Part shown: positions 1 through 8,307 of the stretch, in pieces
Layout of the letters: each line of letters begins with the position of its first letter
Position numbering within the stretch: position 1 is the first letter of the stretch
Assembly: GCA_023229465.1 (NCBI GenBank)
Contig: JALNZE010000009.1
Coordinates: 1-64,000, forward strand
Direction: 5' to 3'
DNA: 64,000 nt
Origin: Chitinophagaceae bacterium
GTDB lineage: Bacteria > Bacteroidota > Bacteroidia > Chitinophagales > Chitinophagaceae
Notes under the pieces: model-generated
Databases searched by the model: none
What the model was told of the DNA's origin: nothing
What the model saw: the letters and a program-made list of their open reading frames with translations, nothing else
Made by a program: the position numbers and the translations under genes

Positions 1-102
1 TGTTGAAGATTTTATGAACAATAGGAAAAATGACAGAAAGCAGGTGCAAAAATATTTTCATGTAAGCCACGTCAGATATGCAGCGTAGAGAATTCTGTAT
101 CA
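1..102. other. Sequence beyond a truncated S8-peptidase gene; no clear gene
   Basis: These bases follow the premature end of the S8-like gene (minus strand). No frame continues the peptidase fold: the expected GTS-x-A catalytic-serine segment is absent from all three minus-strand frames. A minus-strand ATG at 59-61 opens a 20-codon hydrophobic run that leaves the window. It could be the signal peptide of another gene, but 20 codons are too few to claim one. The stretch is therefore a probable breakpoint between the broken peptidase and unrelated sequence. Confidence 0.3.
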
Positions 103-2595
103 CTAAATAACTAAACGATTAATAACTCCATTCGGGGCTGAAATATCCGGCTTGTTCCTGTTTACATTATCAATGATAGTTCCACCCCTTGATGAGAAGG
201 AAGCAACGGTAGGGATACCTCCAAACTGGGGAGTATTTGTATAGAGTACGGCTCCTACAGTAATAGCGCCGGCGGCATTTGCCTGGCCCACAATGGTACC
301 TGATGTTGTTGCAAATTCATCAATGACGCCTTCTCCCCTGAAAATAATATACTTAAACTTAACATTACTTCCGGCAGATTTTACAACCATTATATTCGTT
401 TCAGTATTTACATTTACGGTAAACGGTAAAACCTCAATAGGGTCGCCATTAATATTGTTTCTGTTAAATCCAAAAAGAGAAGTACCATCCCTGTTTACTA
501 AAAAAATATCTAAATCAGTTTGAGTACCGGTATTGTTCCCTAATGAGTAAACATTATCATCCCACTGTAAAACGATGGTATAGGTTCCCGGAACTAAGGT
601 TAGTTTCTGAAAAATTTGTCCAGCTCCAAAATTATGTGCCTGTCCGGCCATTCCAACAGGGGCTATACCCGGATTAAAGGTACTTTCATAAGATTTTGAT
701 CCATAATTACCAGCCGCAGAAACATAAGTTACTCCGTTAGCCACTACCTCATCAACCGCTTTAGCCACTACACCATCTTTATAGAAAGGTTCAGTTATAT
801 ACGTAATATCATCTACAATAACCTTACACCCCGCGGCGGCTAAACTTCTGATGCCTTCACCAAAATCTCCGGCGCTAATAAATCCGGTTCTAAAGGCAAG
901 AGCCGACTTTGGAGCTATATCGTGTATAATTTGTAACATGGCCCTTCCTTCATCAGTTCTGCTGCCAAAAGGATATTCCTGAAGAATTTGCACGGGAGTT
1001 GTATTGCCATAAGGATTTCCAACACCTGGCAAATCTCCATTTGAAACGTCTGCAAGTGCCGGATCATTTGGTATACTGTTATAGCTATCAGAAATGACCC
1101 CTATTTTAACGCCTGATCCATTTATGTCAAAACCCGATTTTACAATATTCGATCTTATCGCATTATCACCTTGAGATAAGGTTAAACCTGATTTGGTTAG
1201 GGGTTGATAAAGTGGACGAGTATATCTTAATAAACCACCTTGCTCATTCAGATTCAATAAATTGGAAATAGGGAAACTGCCTGTAATGATTAAAGAATTC
1301 GTTCCATTGCTTACAATATTTGTCATTCCCTGGCTTTGCAGATAGGCTAATAAAGATGCGTTTTGACTAGGTTGAGCAACTACTTCAATGGTAACATTCG
1401 TATTATCAATTGTAAAAATATTATTATTGGGGATACTGGTAATTGGACCTGTATTAGTGGTAAGCTGTGTTAGTTCTGAACCAATTAAATCGGGAGTTTT
1501 ACCAGAAACAGGAGGGGGGTAATAGGGAGAAATGTTATTGGGGTCGGCAATTAAAGCGACATATTTAATTTCAGTATTTTTTTCAATATAAATTTTATCT
1601 CCACACCATAATGATCCTTCAATTTTGGTTGCTTTAGAATCACCATTAGATTTTATTTTAATTTTCCCATAAGGAGCCCAAACTGTTCCTAACCACGCAT
1701 TTGACGCATTGCCATATCCACCGGAAAGAAAAAACGCGTTTGATTCATCGTCTTCGTCATCATCCTTATCACTGGCCTTACTATCAGAAGCATGTGTTTC
1801 GGTATAAATCCGATTCGATCCTCCTCCATTTATAGTAGTTGCCGTAACATTCTTTAACGCAACTTTTCCTTCCACAAAAACCCTGATTAGCCCGGTTGTG
1901 CTGTTTTCGAAATCGAAATTTATTTTTATCGTCTCTTTGTCTTTTCCTTTGGTTGATATTGACTTAAAAACATAAGTGCCAACGCCTTTTAATGTTAACG
2001 TTTGGTTTTTATCTAATTTTACATCTTTGTATATCCCGGGAGTAATCGTTTGGGTGCCGTTAATATTTGTTGTACCACTGGAAAATGAATTGATGATAGG
2101 TAAAGCCGGCATGATAGGGAAAGTAAATACACCATTGGTTATGCCACCCGTTGGTGTTGGGCCAGCATACGAAGCCCCATTGGGTTGCCTTACAGAACCT
2201 ATTACAGAACTGCCATTTTCGGTTAATTTGATTTTACCTTTTATTAAGAGATTCCCGGTTATTTTAATTGATTTCTCTCCTTTTAAAATAGCATCGTTGG
2301 AATTAGCATTATTATAGGCTGTTATATTGCCAATAAAAGTAGAGGCTTTATCAAGATCTATTTTTTCAAAGCCATAAATATTAGCGGCAATAGTTGACTC
2401 TTTTTTTAGGGTTATATTTTTTTTGCTGCCCAAATTTCCATCGCCGGTAATTTTTATTTTTTCATTTAACTTTACATCTTTTACGCTATACAAAACGAAA
2501 TCCTTAACCAAAAGTTGTTGTTGTGCCTGCAGGTTAGTAGAAAAAGCTACTAATACCAAAGCAGGCAACAATAAGGAAAGTAATAATTTTCTCAT
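103..2595 (-). CDS. Secreted subtilisin-like (S8) protein, C-terminally truncated, with N-terminal DUF7305-like domain
   Basis: Residues 1-24 are a Sec signal peptide ending in LQAQ. Residues about 25-345 form a Gly/Asn-rich beta domain with an acidic loop (DKDDDEDDE) followed by GGYGN and GTVWAPYGKIKI (Trp306), which resembles DUF7305-type beta-solenoids. Residues about 490-820 are a subtilase-like domain: the Asp motif is VISDSYN (Asp503), and the oxyanion Asn motif is SAAGNYG (Asn630). The usual HGT motif reads DEGRAM, with Glu549 where the catalytic His is expected. The reading frame stops after KPDISAPNG plus eight residues, so the GTS-x-A serine segment and any T9SS sorting domain are missing. 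It is probably a non-functional remnant as a protease. The start ATG is well placed for the signal peptide. Domain naming is by recall of families; the truncation is directly visible. Confidence 0.7.
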   Translation of the reverse strand: MRKLLLSLLLPALVLVAFSTNLQAQQQLLVKDFVLYSVKDVKLNEKIKITGDGNLGSKKNITLKKESTIAANIYGFEKIDLDKASTFIGNITAYNNANSNDAILKGEKSIKITGNLLIKGKIKLTENGSSVIGSVRQPNGASYAGPTPTGGITNGVFTFPIMPALPIINSFSSGTTNINGTQTITPGIYKDVKLDKNQTLTLKGVGTYVFKSISTKGKDKETIKINFDFENSTTGLIRVFVEGKVALKNVTATTINGGGSNRIYTETHASDSKASDKDDDEDDESNAFFLSGGYGNASNAWLGTVWAPYGKIKIKSNGDSKATKIEGSLWCGDKIYIEKNTEIKYVALIADPNNISPYYPPPVSGKTPDLIGSELTQLTTNTGPITSIPNNNIFTIDNTNVTIEVVAQPSQNASLLAYLQSQGMTNIVSNGTNSLIITGSFPISNLLNLNEQGGLLRYTRPLYQPLTKSGLTLSQGDNAIRSNIVKSGFDINGSGVKIGVISDSYNSIPNDPALADVSNGDLPGVGNPYGNTTPVQILQEYPFGSRTDEGRAMLQIIHDIAPKSALAFRTGFISAGDFGEGIRSLAAAGCKVIVDDITYITEPFYKDGVVAKAVDEVVANGVTYVSAAGNYGSKSYESTFNPGIAPVGMAGQAHNFGAGQIFQKLTLVPGTYTIVLQWDDNVYSLGNNTGTQTDLDIFLVNRDGTSLFGFNRNNINGDPIEVLPFTVNVNTETNIMVVKSAGSNVKFKYIIFRGEGVIDEFATTSGTIVGQANAAGAITVGAVLYTNTPQFGGIPTVASFSSRGGTIIDNVNRNKPDISAPNGVINRLVI

Positions 2596-3115
2596 TCCAG
2601 TTAGTTTTGATGAATAATGACAACCCGAAAAATTGTATTCCTTTATTACAGTCGTAAACGACTTTCCAACTATCTTCTTTATGCTTGGTTAAAATGCCGG
2701 TTAGGGCAAAAATCATGAATCACGAATTTTTCATAGTAGTATATATGTGCATATATACAAACATAATTTGCAATCATTTAATATATAAATGATGAAATTT
2801 GGAGGATTTGAATTTTAAGTACTACCAGTCGAAATGGTTAACGATAAATAATCAGAAGTATCTGTGGTGGCATTCGTATTGACGCGAAATACAGAACAGT
2901 TTTTTACTTTTTATACTGGTATTTAGCTGAATTATTTCCTTCCTAATTAACGTTAACAATTTAAACCTACGGGTTTTATTTTAAAAAACATAATTTTTTG
3001 TCATTTAAGCTATCGCGGATGTATCTGCCTCTTTAGATACCTTGTTTGGGATAGTAGCTGTTTTTATTTTTAAACCAATGATTATCAAGGAAATGTTATC
3101 CAGCTCGCGCTATCA
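2596..3115. other. AT-rich intergenic region with a 9-bp inverted repeat
   Basis: No credible gene lies in this 520-bp stretch between two minus-strand genes. It holds the upstream region of the S8-like gene. Positions 2739-2747 and 2750-2758 form an inverted repeat (GTATATATG, 2-nt spacer, CATATATAC) about 145 nt upstream of the S8-like start codon, which could be an operator or simply AT-rich symmetry. A second small palindrome, TTAACGTTAA, lies near 2946-2957. Confidence 0.4.
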
Positions 3116-4576
3116 TCAATGCAGGTGCCTGCGTTTAATAATTCCACCGGAGGCTTCTTTGATGGTACTTGCGAAAACAAAGGCTTTCGGGTCGATTTCT
3201 GCCACCAGGTCACGCAGCTTTCGTAATTCCAGGCGGGTAATCACAGTGAATATGATATCACAGTTGTCATGCACTTCAAATTTACCCGGAAGGAACCCCC
3301 GTTCACCTTTATAAACAGTAATTCCCCTACCCAGTTCATTCACCAACCTGTATTTGATGATCTCACTATTAGACGAAATGATGGTAACACCTGTATAAGC
3401 TTCTATACCTTCTACCACATAGTCAACTGTTTTAGAAGCGGTAAAATACGTAAGCATGGAATAGAGCGCGGTTTGGATACCAAACTGAAAAGCGGCAATA
3501 CTGAAAATGATGATATTTAAAGCAAGAATGATTTCGCTGATGGTAAAGCTGGACCGGCGCAAGGCATACAGGGCTAAAACCTCAATACCATCCACGGCAC
3601 ATCCTGCCCGCATAGTGAGGCCGATACCCAGCCCCAGAAAGAATCCGCCAAAGATAGAAACCAGCAGTTTATCTGATGTAATAATGGGATAAGGCAGGTA
3701 ATGAAGACACAGGCCCAGCAAAATAATACAGACCAGCGTTTTGATCGCGAAACTGTAATTGATGCCATACATCGACAGTATAATAAAAGGAAGGTTTGCC
3801 ACCAGGATAACCAATGCCAGGTTGATATGATAGATTTCATGAATCAGCAACGAAATTCCGGTTACCCCACCATCAAAGAAATTATTAGGTACGAGAAACC
3901 CTTTTAAAGCGAAAGCGGCAGTTAATACACCGAGAGTAATAAAAATAAGATCCTGGATAAAGCCCAGGTCAAACGCCACAACTTTTCTTTTCTTTTCATC
4001 GTGGGCCCTTGTTTTAAGCAGGTATAGGTTCTGATTTTTTTTATGGGTATACACACCTTTGGCCATATTTGTGTAGTACTCGTGTTTATCCATAAAATCA
4101 ACCTGGTATTGTATCCATTCATCATAAGATTTAATAATTACGCGGTTTCTCAGTTCCTTATATAATAGTTTAGCGTTTTTAAAATAGTGGTCCGTTCCAA
4201 GATATAAAAGATCAGCATCGCAAAGTATTCTGCCCAATACATCTTCCGCACTTTGGGGAATTTTGGTGGTCATGATCAGCCTGCAAATCCATTCAATCTG
4301 TGTATGATCATACTGAAATGCCGGAAGTGTTTTGCGGGCGAAATCACAGGAAAATTTTTCATGCTCCTGGTAAGACTCCAGAAATCCTGTGTCATGAAAT
4401 AAAGCAGCCGTAAGCAGGATGGTCAGTTCTTCGCCTGTAATCCCTTCTATTTCAGCAATTAATCGGGTATTGTGTATTACTACTTTTGTGTGATGGACAT
4501 CGTGATAGGCAAGGGATTTTGGTATCTCTTTTGCCAGTTTACCGATTACAAAGGACTGAACTTTTTCAAACTGCAT
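3116..4576 (-). CDS. HD-domain phosphohydrolase fused to a YitT-family membrane protein
   Basis: Residues 1-190 form an HD-superfamily metal phosphohydrolase-like domain: His25/His28/His29 in YHDVHHT, the HD doublet His61-Asp62 in FHDTG, and a later acidic pair in LCDADLL (Asp120/Asp122). Residues about 200-385 carry five or six hydrophobic segments typical of the YitT (DUF161) family, including VPNNFFDGGVTGISLL. Residues about 395-480 are the soluble DUF2179 tail (EVHDNCDIIFTVITRLEL, residues near 435-455). YitT proteins normally begin at the membrane part, so the N-terminal HD domain is an added module. The substrate is unknown; HD enzymes often act on nucleotides, and DUF2179 resembles small ligand-binding domains. 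The frame is continuous through the junction, so the fusion is real in this sequence. Confidence 0.8.
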   Translation of the reverse strand: MQFEKVQSFVIGKLAKEIPKSLAYHDVHHTKVVIHNTRLIAEIEGITGEELTILLTAALFHDTGFLESYQEHEKFSCDFARKTLPAFQYDHTQIEWICRLIMTTKIPQSAEDVLGRILCDADLLYLGTDHYFKNAKLLYKELRNRVIIKSYDEWIQYQVDFMDKHEYYTNMAKGVYTHKKNQNLYLLKTRAHDEKKRKVVAFDLGFIQDLIFITLGVLTAAFALKGFLVPNNFFDGGVTGISLLIHEIYHINLALVILVANLPFIILSMYGINYSFAIKTLVCIILLGLCLHYLPYPIITSDKLLVSIFGGFFLGLGIGLTMRAGCAVDGIEVLALYALRRSSFTISEIILALNIIIFSIAAFQFGIQTALYSMLTYFTASKTVDYVVEGIEAYTGVTIISSNSEIIKYRLVNELGRGITVYKGERGFLPGKFEVHDNCDIIFTVITRLELRKLRDLVAEIDPKAFVFASTIKEASGGIIKRRHLH

Positions 4577-4763
4577 AAAGGATGGAATTGGGCTATCAAT
4601 AGTTTGGTTATAAATTCTTTTATCTTTTGTAATGACAAATTAGGATAAAAAATCAAGAATGCATTCTGTTTCCATATTTGTACGGCATTCATGATCTACG
4701 CGATGGGTAGGCAAAATAAAAAGCACCTACTAAGTTTTATCTTGTAAGCGCTTAATTATTAAG

Positions 4764-4838
4764 TGGGAGCACACGGGTTCGAACCGCGGACCCTCTGCTT
4801 GTAAGGCAGATGCTCTAAACCAGCTGAGCTATGCTCCC
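4764..4838 (-). tRNA. tRNA-Val (anticodon TAC)
   Basis: The minus strand folds into a full cloverleaf. The 7-bp acceptor stem is GGGAGCA/TGCTCCC with discriminator A, the D-arm is GCTCAGCTGG-like, and the T-arm contains GGTTCGAACC. The anticodon stem TCTGC/GCAGA closes the 7-nt loop CTTACAA, which places TAC at positions 34-36 and reads GTA valine codons. CCA is not encoded. Confidence 0.95.
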
Positions 4839-4907
4839 TTATTTATTGGGAGTGCAAAAATAGGGGCTGAGCCGTAACCTCCAAAAAAAAGTTTGCTTTA
4901 TTTCAAA

Positions 4908-5198
4908 TTAATTGAATTGCAAGGCAGGTAACCGGTAATGCTGACTGTCATATACGAATAATTCTTCTATATGATAGGTCCAGTATTTGTATAAAGGCGA
5001 TTTGGCAATATAGCTATCCGCTTCCGCTTTTGATTCAATAGTAAGGGTAATCCAGCAGGTTTGGCTTTCCATACTTACCGCATAACTGTCTATAATGCCC
5101 TTGTTGATTAAATAATTAATATAGGTTCGGTGCGGGGGCACCAGCGACATAAAATCATCATCCATCGTAAACTGTATGATTGCCTGAAACTTGTTCAT
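4908..5198 (-). CDS. YciI/muconolactone-isomerase-like small protein
   Basis: This 96-residue soluble protein has the length and beta-alpha-beta pattern of dimeric alpha-beta barrel (YciI or muconolactone isomerase-like) proteins. It begins FQAIIQFTMDDDFMSLVPPHR and ends with a hydrophobic strand near HIEELFVYD. There are no membrane segments and no signal peptide. The family is predicted from overall pattern; a specific reaction cannot be assigned. It stands alone between tRNA-Val and a BNR-repeat protein on the same strand. Confidence 0.6.
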   Translation of the reverse strand: MNKFQAIIQFTMDDDFMSLVPPHRTYINYLINKGIIDSYAVSMESQTCWITLTIESKAEADSYIAKSPLYKYWTYHIEELFVYDSQHYRLPALQFN

Positions 5199-5283
5199 TC
5201 TTTATTGTTTTACCGGGTTACAACTACAATATCTGTGCAAGGTTTCATCAACTGGCAAACTGGCAAAAGGGGGCAAAAAATAA

Positions 5284-6297
5284 TTAGTAAACCAACCTGG
5301 CAATTCTTCCATTACCTCCTGCCAGAAATACCGATTTCCCTTTTTTGGCTTTCTGACAAACATGGAAACTTTCTTTTGATATCAATTGCCAGTTTTTACC
5401 GCCATCCGTTGAAATGTCAATACCGGATGTGCCGCAGGTGAGAAGGGTATATTCATCAAGATAAATTACACAGGAACGATAACCATGTGGTGGTGTGGCA
5501 GGTGTTGTAACGCGGACTTTATTTTTTAAAGAAACCAGCACACAATTATTTTTGTTGACGGTATCTTTTGTGAAATCGCCACCAACCACCACAATTTTAT
5601 TATTAAACACGTCTATTGAATTCGCGCCCGTAGACTCCAGGCCCTGAGAGATGGGAAGATTCACAATTTGTTGGCCAAACCCTATAAAAAGTCTTGCGCT
5701 TTTTCCACCGGAAACCATAAAAGATTGCAGGTGATTAAACTTACGTTCTTTCAATAATTTGATATTAGTTCCACTGGAAGCAAAAAAGGCTTCTCCCTTA
5801 TTTAATGCAATAGGGTTACGGGGAAACCAATGATCCCCGCCATCAATGGTGCCGGCGGCAAAGAGAATAGATTGAATGGGATCTCCAATCACCACGCCAA
5901 TCGAATCATTTACAAAATCCATAGCATCTAAAAACATCCCTTTTGTACTGTCTTCGAATACTTTCATCCAACTATTGCCACCATCTTTTGTTTTTAAGAT
6001 AACCCCTGGTTCAGCTACCGCCATCACCATCGCCGTATTTTTATCAAACGCCTCAATGTCCCTGAAATCCCTTTGCTCATAACCGGGCACCGAAATCCAG
6101 GTCCAGCTTTGCCCGCCATCTAAAGATTTTGCTACAGATCCCTTGCTGCCACTGGCCCAAATAATATGGTCATCCACCACACTTAATCCGCGAAGGCTGA
6201 TTTTTTTTCCGGTCTCCAATATTTTTATGGCAGGTTGTTGCGCGGCTGCCTGAAGTAAAATGAGTAGAAAAAATGTGAAAAGCTTGATGGTTTTCAT
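5284..6297 (-). CDS. Secreted BNR-repeat (Ycf48-like beta-propeller) protein
   Basis: Residues 1-19 form a signal peptide (LLILLQAAAQQ). The mature part carries repeated BNR/Asp-box signatures: SLDGGQSWTWI, KTKDGGNSWMKV, GTIDGGDHWF and STDGGKNWQLI. These indicate a six- or seven-bladed beta-propeller like Ycf48 or sialidase-type folds. No sialidase catalytic arginines can be pointed to, and relatives are often annotated loosely as oxidoreductases without evidence. The product is probably periplasmic. It ends 10 bp downstream of the NamZ-like gene stop, so the two are likely co-transcribed, with NamZ first. Confidence 0.7.
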   Translation of the reverse strand: MKTIKLFTFFLLILLQAAAQQPAIKILETGKKISLRGLSVVDDHIIWASGSKGSVAKSLDGGQSWTWISVPGYEQRDFRDIEAFDKNTAMVMAVAEPGVILKTKDGGNSWMKVFEDSTKGMFLDAMDFVNDSIGVVIGDPIQSILFAAGTIDGGDHWFPRNPIALNKGEAFFASSGTNIKLLKERKFNHLQSFMVSGGKSARLFIGFGQQIVNLPISQGLESTGANSIDVFNNKIVVVGGDFTKDTVNKNNCVLVSLKNKVRVTTPATPPHGYRSCVIYLDEYTLLTCGTSGIDISTDGGKNWQLISKESFHVCQKAKKGKSVFLAGGNGRIARLVY

Positions 6298-6307
6298 GTA
6301 CTGTAAT

Positions 6308-7480
6308 TTAATCTAAGTATAATAAAAACTGCTCAACCCTTTCATTCCATTCACTACACTTTGTAAGTTTCGTGATCTCCGCAATGAATGTAGGTAAGGG
6401 CAGTTCAAATAGCAGTTCACTATTTGGTATACCAAGTAATTTGTCTAAGTGTTGCCTGCCATTTTGATTAACCAGCGTAGGATATGGGCTCCATTGAAAG
6501 TGTGCAGGGTACAATTGTGCAATCAATTTAATCAACATCAAACCGAAAAAAACAGGTTGAAAAAATGCCGGCTGCTTTACTGCTATCCGAATACCCTTGC
6601 ATTCCTGACCCTGGTATTTATTTTCTATAGGGGTGAAACGATAGGAAGTGATTTGCAACTCATCGGTCACAATATCAGATAGCCTATTGGCGAGGATTTC
6701 TCCGTTTATCCATGGGGCACCTACTATACAGAATGCATCTTTGGTTCCTCTCCCTTCACTGATATTGGTTGCTTCTAATAAACAAAGGCCTGGATACAGC
6801 AACATGCTTTCAAAATGCCGGATAGCCGGAGAGGTAGGCACAAAGGGCATTCCCCAATCCGGCTGAAAATAAGTTCTATTCCATCCTTCGCATTTGATTA
6901 CTTCCAGCTGGCATTTAATATCTCTCACTGTATTAAAATACAAAGCCAACTCACCTAATGTACAACTATGCCTTATTGGGATGGGCCATCTGCCAATAAA
7001 AGACGACTGTGCTATGGCTACAATAGGTCCTTCCACCAAAGCCGGCATCCCTGATATCGGATTGGGCCTGTCTAGAATAACCAGCTTTTTACCAGAGGAT
7101 GCACAGGCTTCCATCACATAGGTCATGGTCCATAAATAGGTATAAAACCGGCTGCCTATATCGGGTATATCAAATAATACAAGGTCTATATCAGACAGGT
7201 CCTCTTCAGAAGGGGCTAATTTGTTACTATATAAACTGATAATGGGTAATCCGGTTAAACCATCCGCGCCATCTTTCATGGCATGCCCATCCGCACCCAA
7301 TACATCTAAACCATGTTCCGGTGAGAATAATTTTTGAATATTGAATCCATGTTTACCTAATGCCTGTCGCGAAGAAACCAGGCGATTCGTAGTGGCTGCA
7401 TGGTTAGTAACCAACCCAATCCGATCCGTTTTCCAGGTGGGGGAACTATCAAGTAAAATATCAATACCGAAACGGATCAT
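6308..7480 (-). CDS. namZ: NamZ-like exo-beta-N-acetylmuramidase (DUF1343, GH171)
   Basis: The 390-residue protein matches the DUF1343/YbbC family along its length. Seen here are the N-terminal RIGLVTNHAATT block, the FSPEHGLDVLGADG motif (family core, usually FsPEHGfrG), DIPDIGSRFYTYLWTM, and LDRPNPISG. NamZ enzymes remove terminal N-acetylmuramic acid from peptidoglycan fragments, feeding cell-wall recycling. No signal peptide is evident (it begins MIRFGIDILL), whereas several Bacteroidota homologues are secreted, so the location may be cytoplasmic or the true start may differ. Mpl at 20.9 kb is another recycling enzyme, but not adjacent. Confidence 0.8.
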   Translation of the reverse strand: MIRFGIDILLDSSPTWKTDRIGLVTNHAATTNRLVSSRQALGKHGFNIQKLFSPEHGLDVLGADGHAMKDGADGLTGLPIISLYSNKLAPSEEDLSDIDLVLFDIPDIGSRFYTYLWTMTYVMEACASSGKKLVILDRPNPISGMPALVEGPIVAIAQSSFIGRWPIPIRHSCTLGELALYFNTVRDIKCQLEVIKCEGWNRTYFQPDWGMPFVPTSPAIRHFESMLLYPGLCLLEATNISEGRGTKDAFCIVGAPWINGEILANRLSDIVTDELQITSYRFTPIENKYQGQECKGIRIAVKQPAFFQPVFFGLMLIKLIAQLYPAHFQWSPYPTLVNQNGRQHLDKLLGIPNSELLFELPLPTFIAEITKLTKCSEWNERVEQFLLYLD

Positions 7481-7600
7481 AGGGATAAAGATAACATAAC
7501 CTAAGCCACTTGTGTTTCCGGTTTCCCCACCTTTTCAGGGAGGTGACCGATTATTTTGCCAAAAATAATCAGGGGGGATGTTTAATCGGGAAATTATTAG

Positions 7601-8083
7601 TTAAAGATCTCTTTCAAATAACATGGCATCCTTCAATTGTTCTACTACATTGAAAATTATTGGACAACGTTCATAATGCATAAAAGTGGTGAAAAGCCGG
7701 TCCTTAAAATTGGGCAAATGCAGGGCCGGAAATTCTTTGCATCCTTCAAAACGTTGCGCATACACGGTGCATTTGTTGTCTTTTAGAAAATGGCAGGGCA
7801 TCCGGTTCATGATCATCAGGCCATTGCCGCCTTTTTCAAGGTATTGTTCATCAAATGCCTTTCTTGATTGACCCAGGTGCTTTGACAATGTAGCCGCATC
7901 CTCATCAGCAACCAATACCATCAGGCTTTTGCAGCAATTGCCACAATCGGTACAGCTAATCTGTGGCGGGATGGTATCATTCAGGTGCAAAACCATCAGA
8001 TCAACCTGTTCCCGGTTACTTTCTTTCACAAAAGCCCGGAAACGGTCGTTTTCACCCGATTTGGCAGCAGAAAAGGCAGCCAT
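7601..8083 (-). CDS. YkgJ-family cysteine-cluster protein
   Basis: This 160-residue protein has the Cys pattern of the YkgJ (CxxCxxCC) family, which is thought to bind zinc or an iron-sulfur cluster. Cys44, Cys47, Cys50 and Cys51 lie in CTDCGNCC, and Cys97, Cys105, Cys115 and Cys140 follow in MPCHF, NKCTVY, EGCKEFP and YERCP. No membrane segment is present. The biochemical role of the family is not established. It lies divergently from parE with about 220 bp between the two starts. Confidence 0.8.
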   Translation of the reverse strand: MAAFSAAKSGENDRFRAFVKESNREQVDLMVLHLNDTIPPQISCTDCGNCCKSLMVLVADEDAATLSKHLGQSRKAFDEQYLEKGGNGLMIMNRMPCHFLKDNKCTVYAQRFEGCKEFPALHLPNFKDRLFTTFMHYERCPIIFNVVEQLKDAMLFERDL

Positions 8084-8307
8084 CCTTTCCAGGCTGGTTT
8101 CTATATAATGGTTTCTTGCTTCGATCAGGCAAAACTAAGTTTTACAAGGCGTTTAGGTATGAGCATTCACGTTTTTTGATGTTTTATCCACATTCTGAGC
8201 CGATTTGTAGAAAAGTAAAATTGGGCTGCGATTTGGGGTGGTTAGATTTGCGGGTTGTATTATAAGGGTGGGGGCGGTAAAGCAGACTTATAAATAACGA
8301 TTAACAA

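Noticed and set aside
1..102. Continuation of S8 peptidase by frameshift
   Set aside because: No minus-strand frame contains the GTS-x-A block or other subtilase features in these bases.
5252..5267. Repeat of CTGGCAAA x2 before the BNR gene end
   Set aside because: Only two 8-bp units, different period from the heptamers; not significant.
7549..7570. 9-bp hairpin GATTATTTT/AAAATAATC downstream of the ykgJ-family gene
   Set aside because: AT-rich stem with no T-run on the minus strand; too weak to call a terminator.
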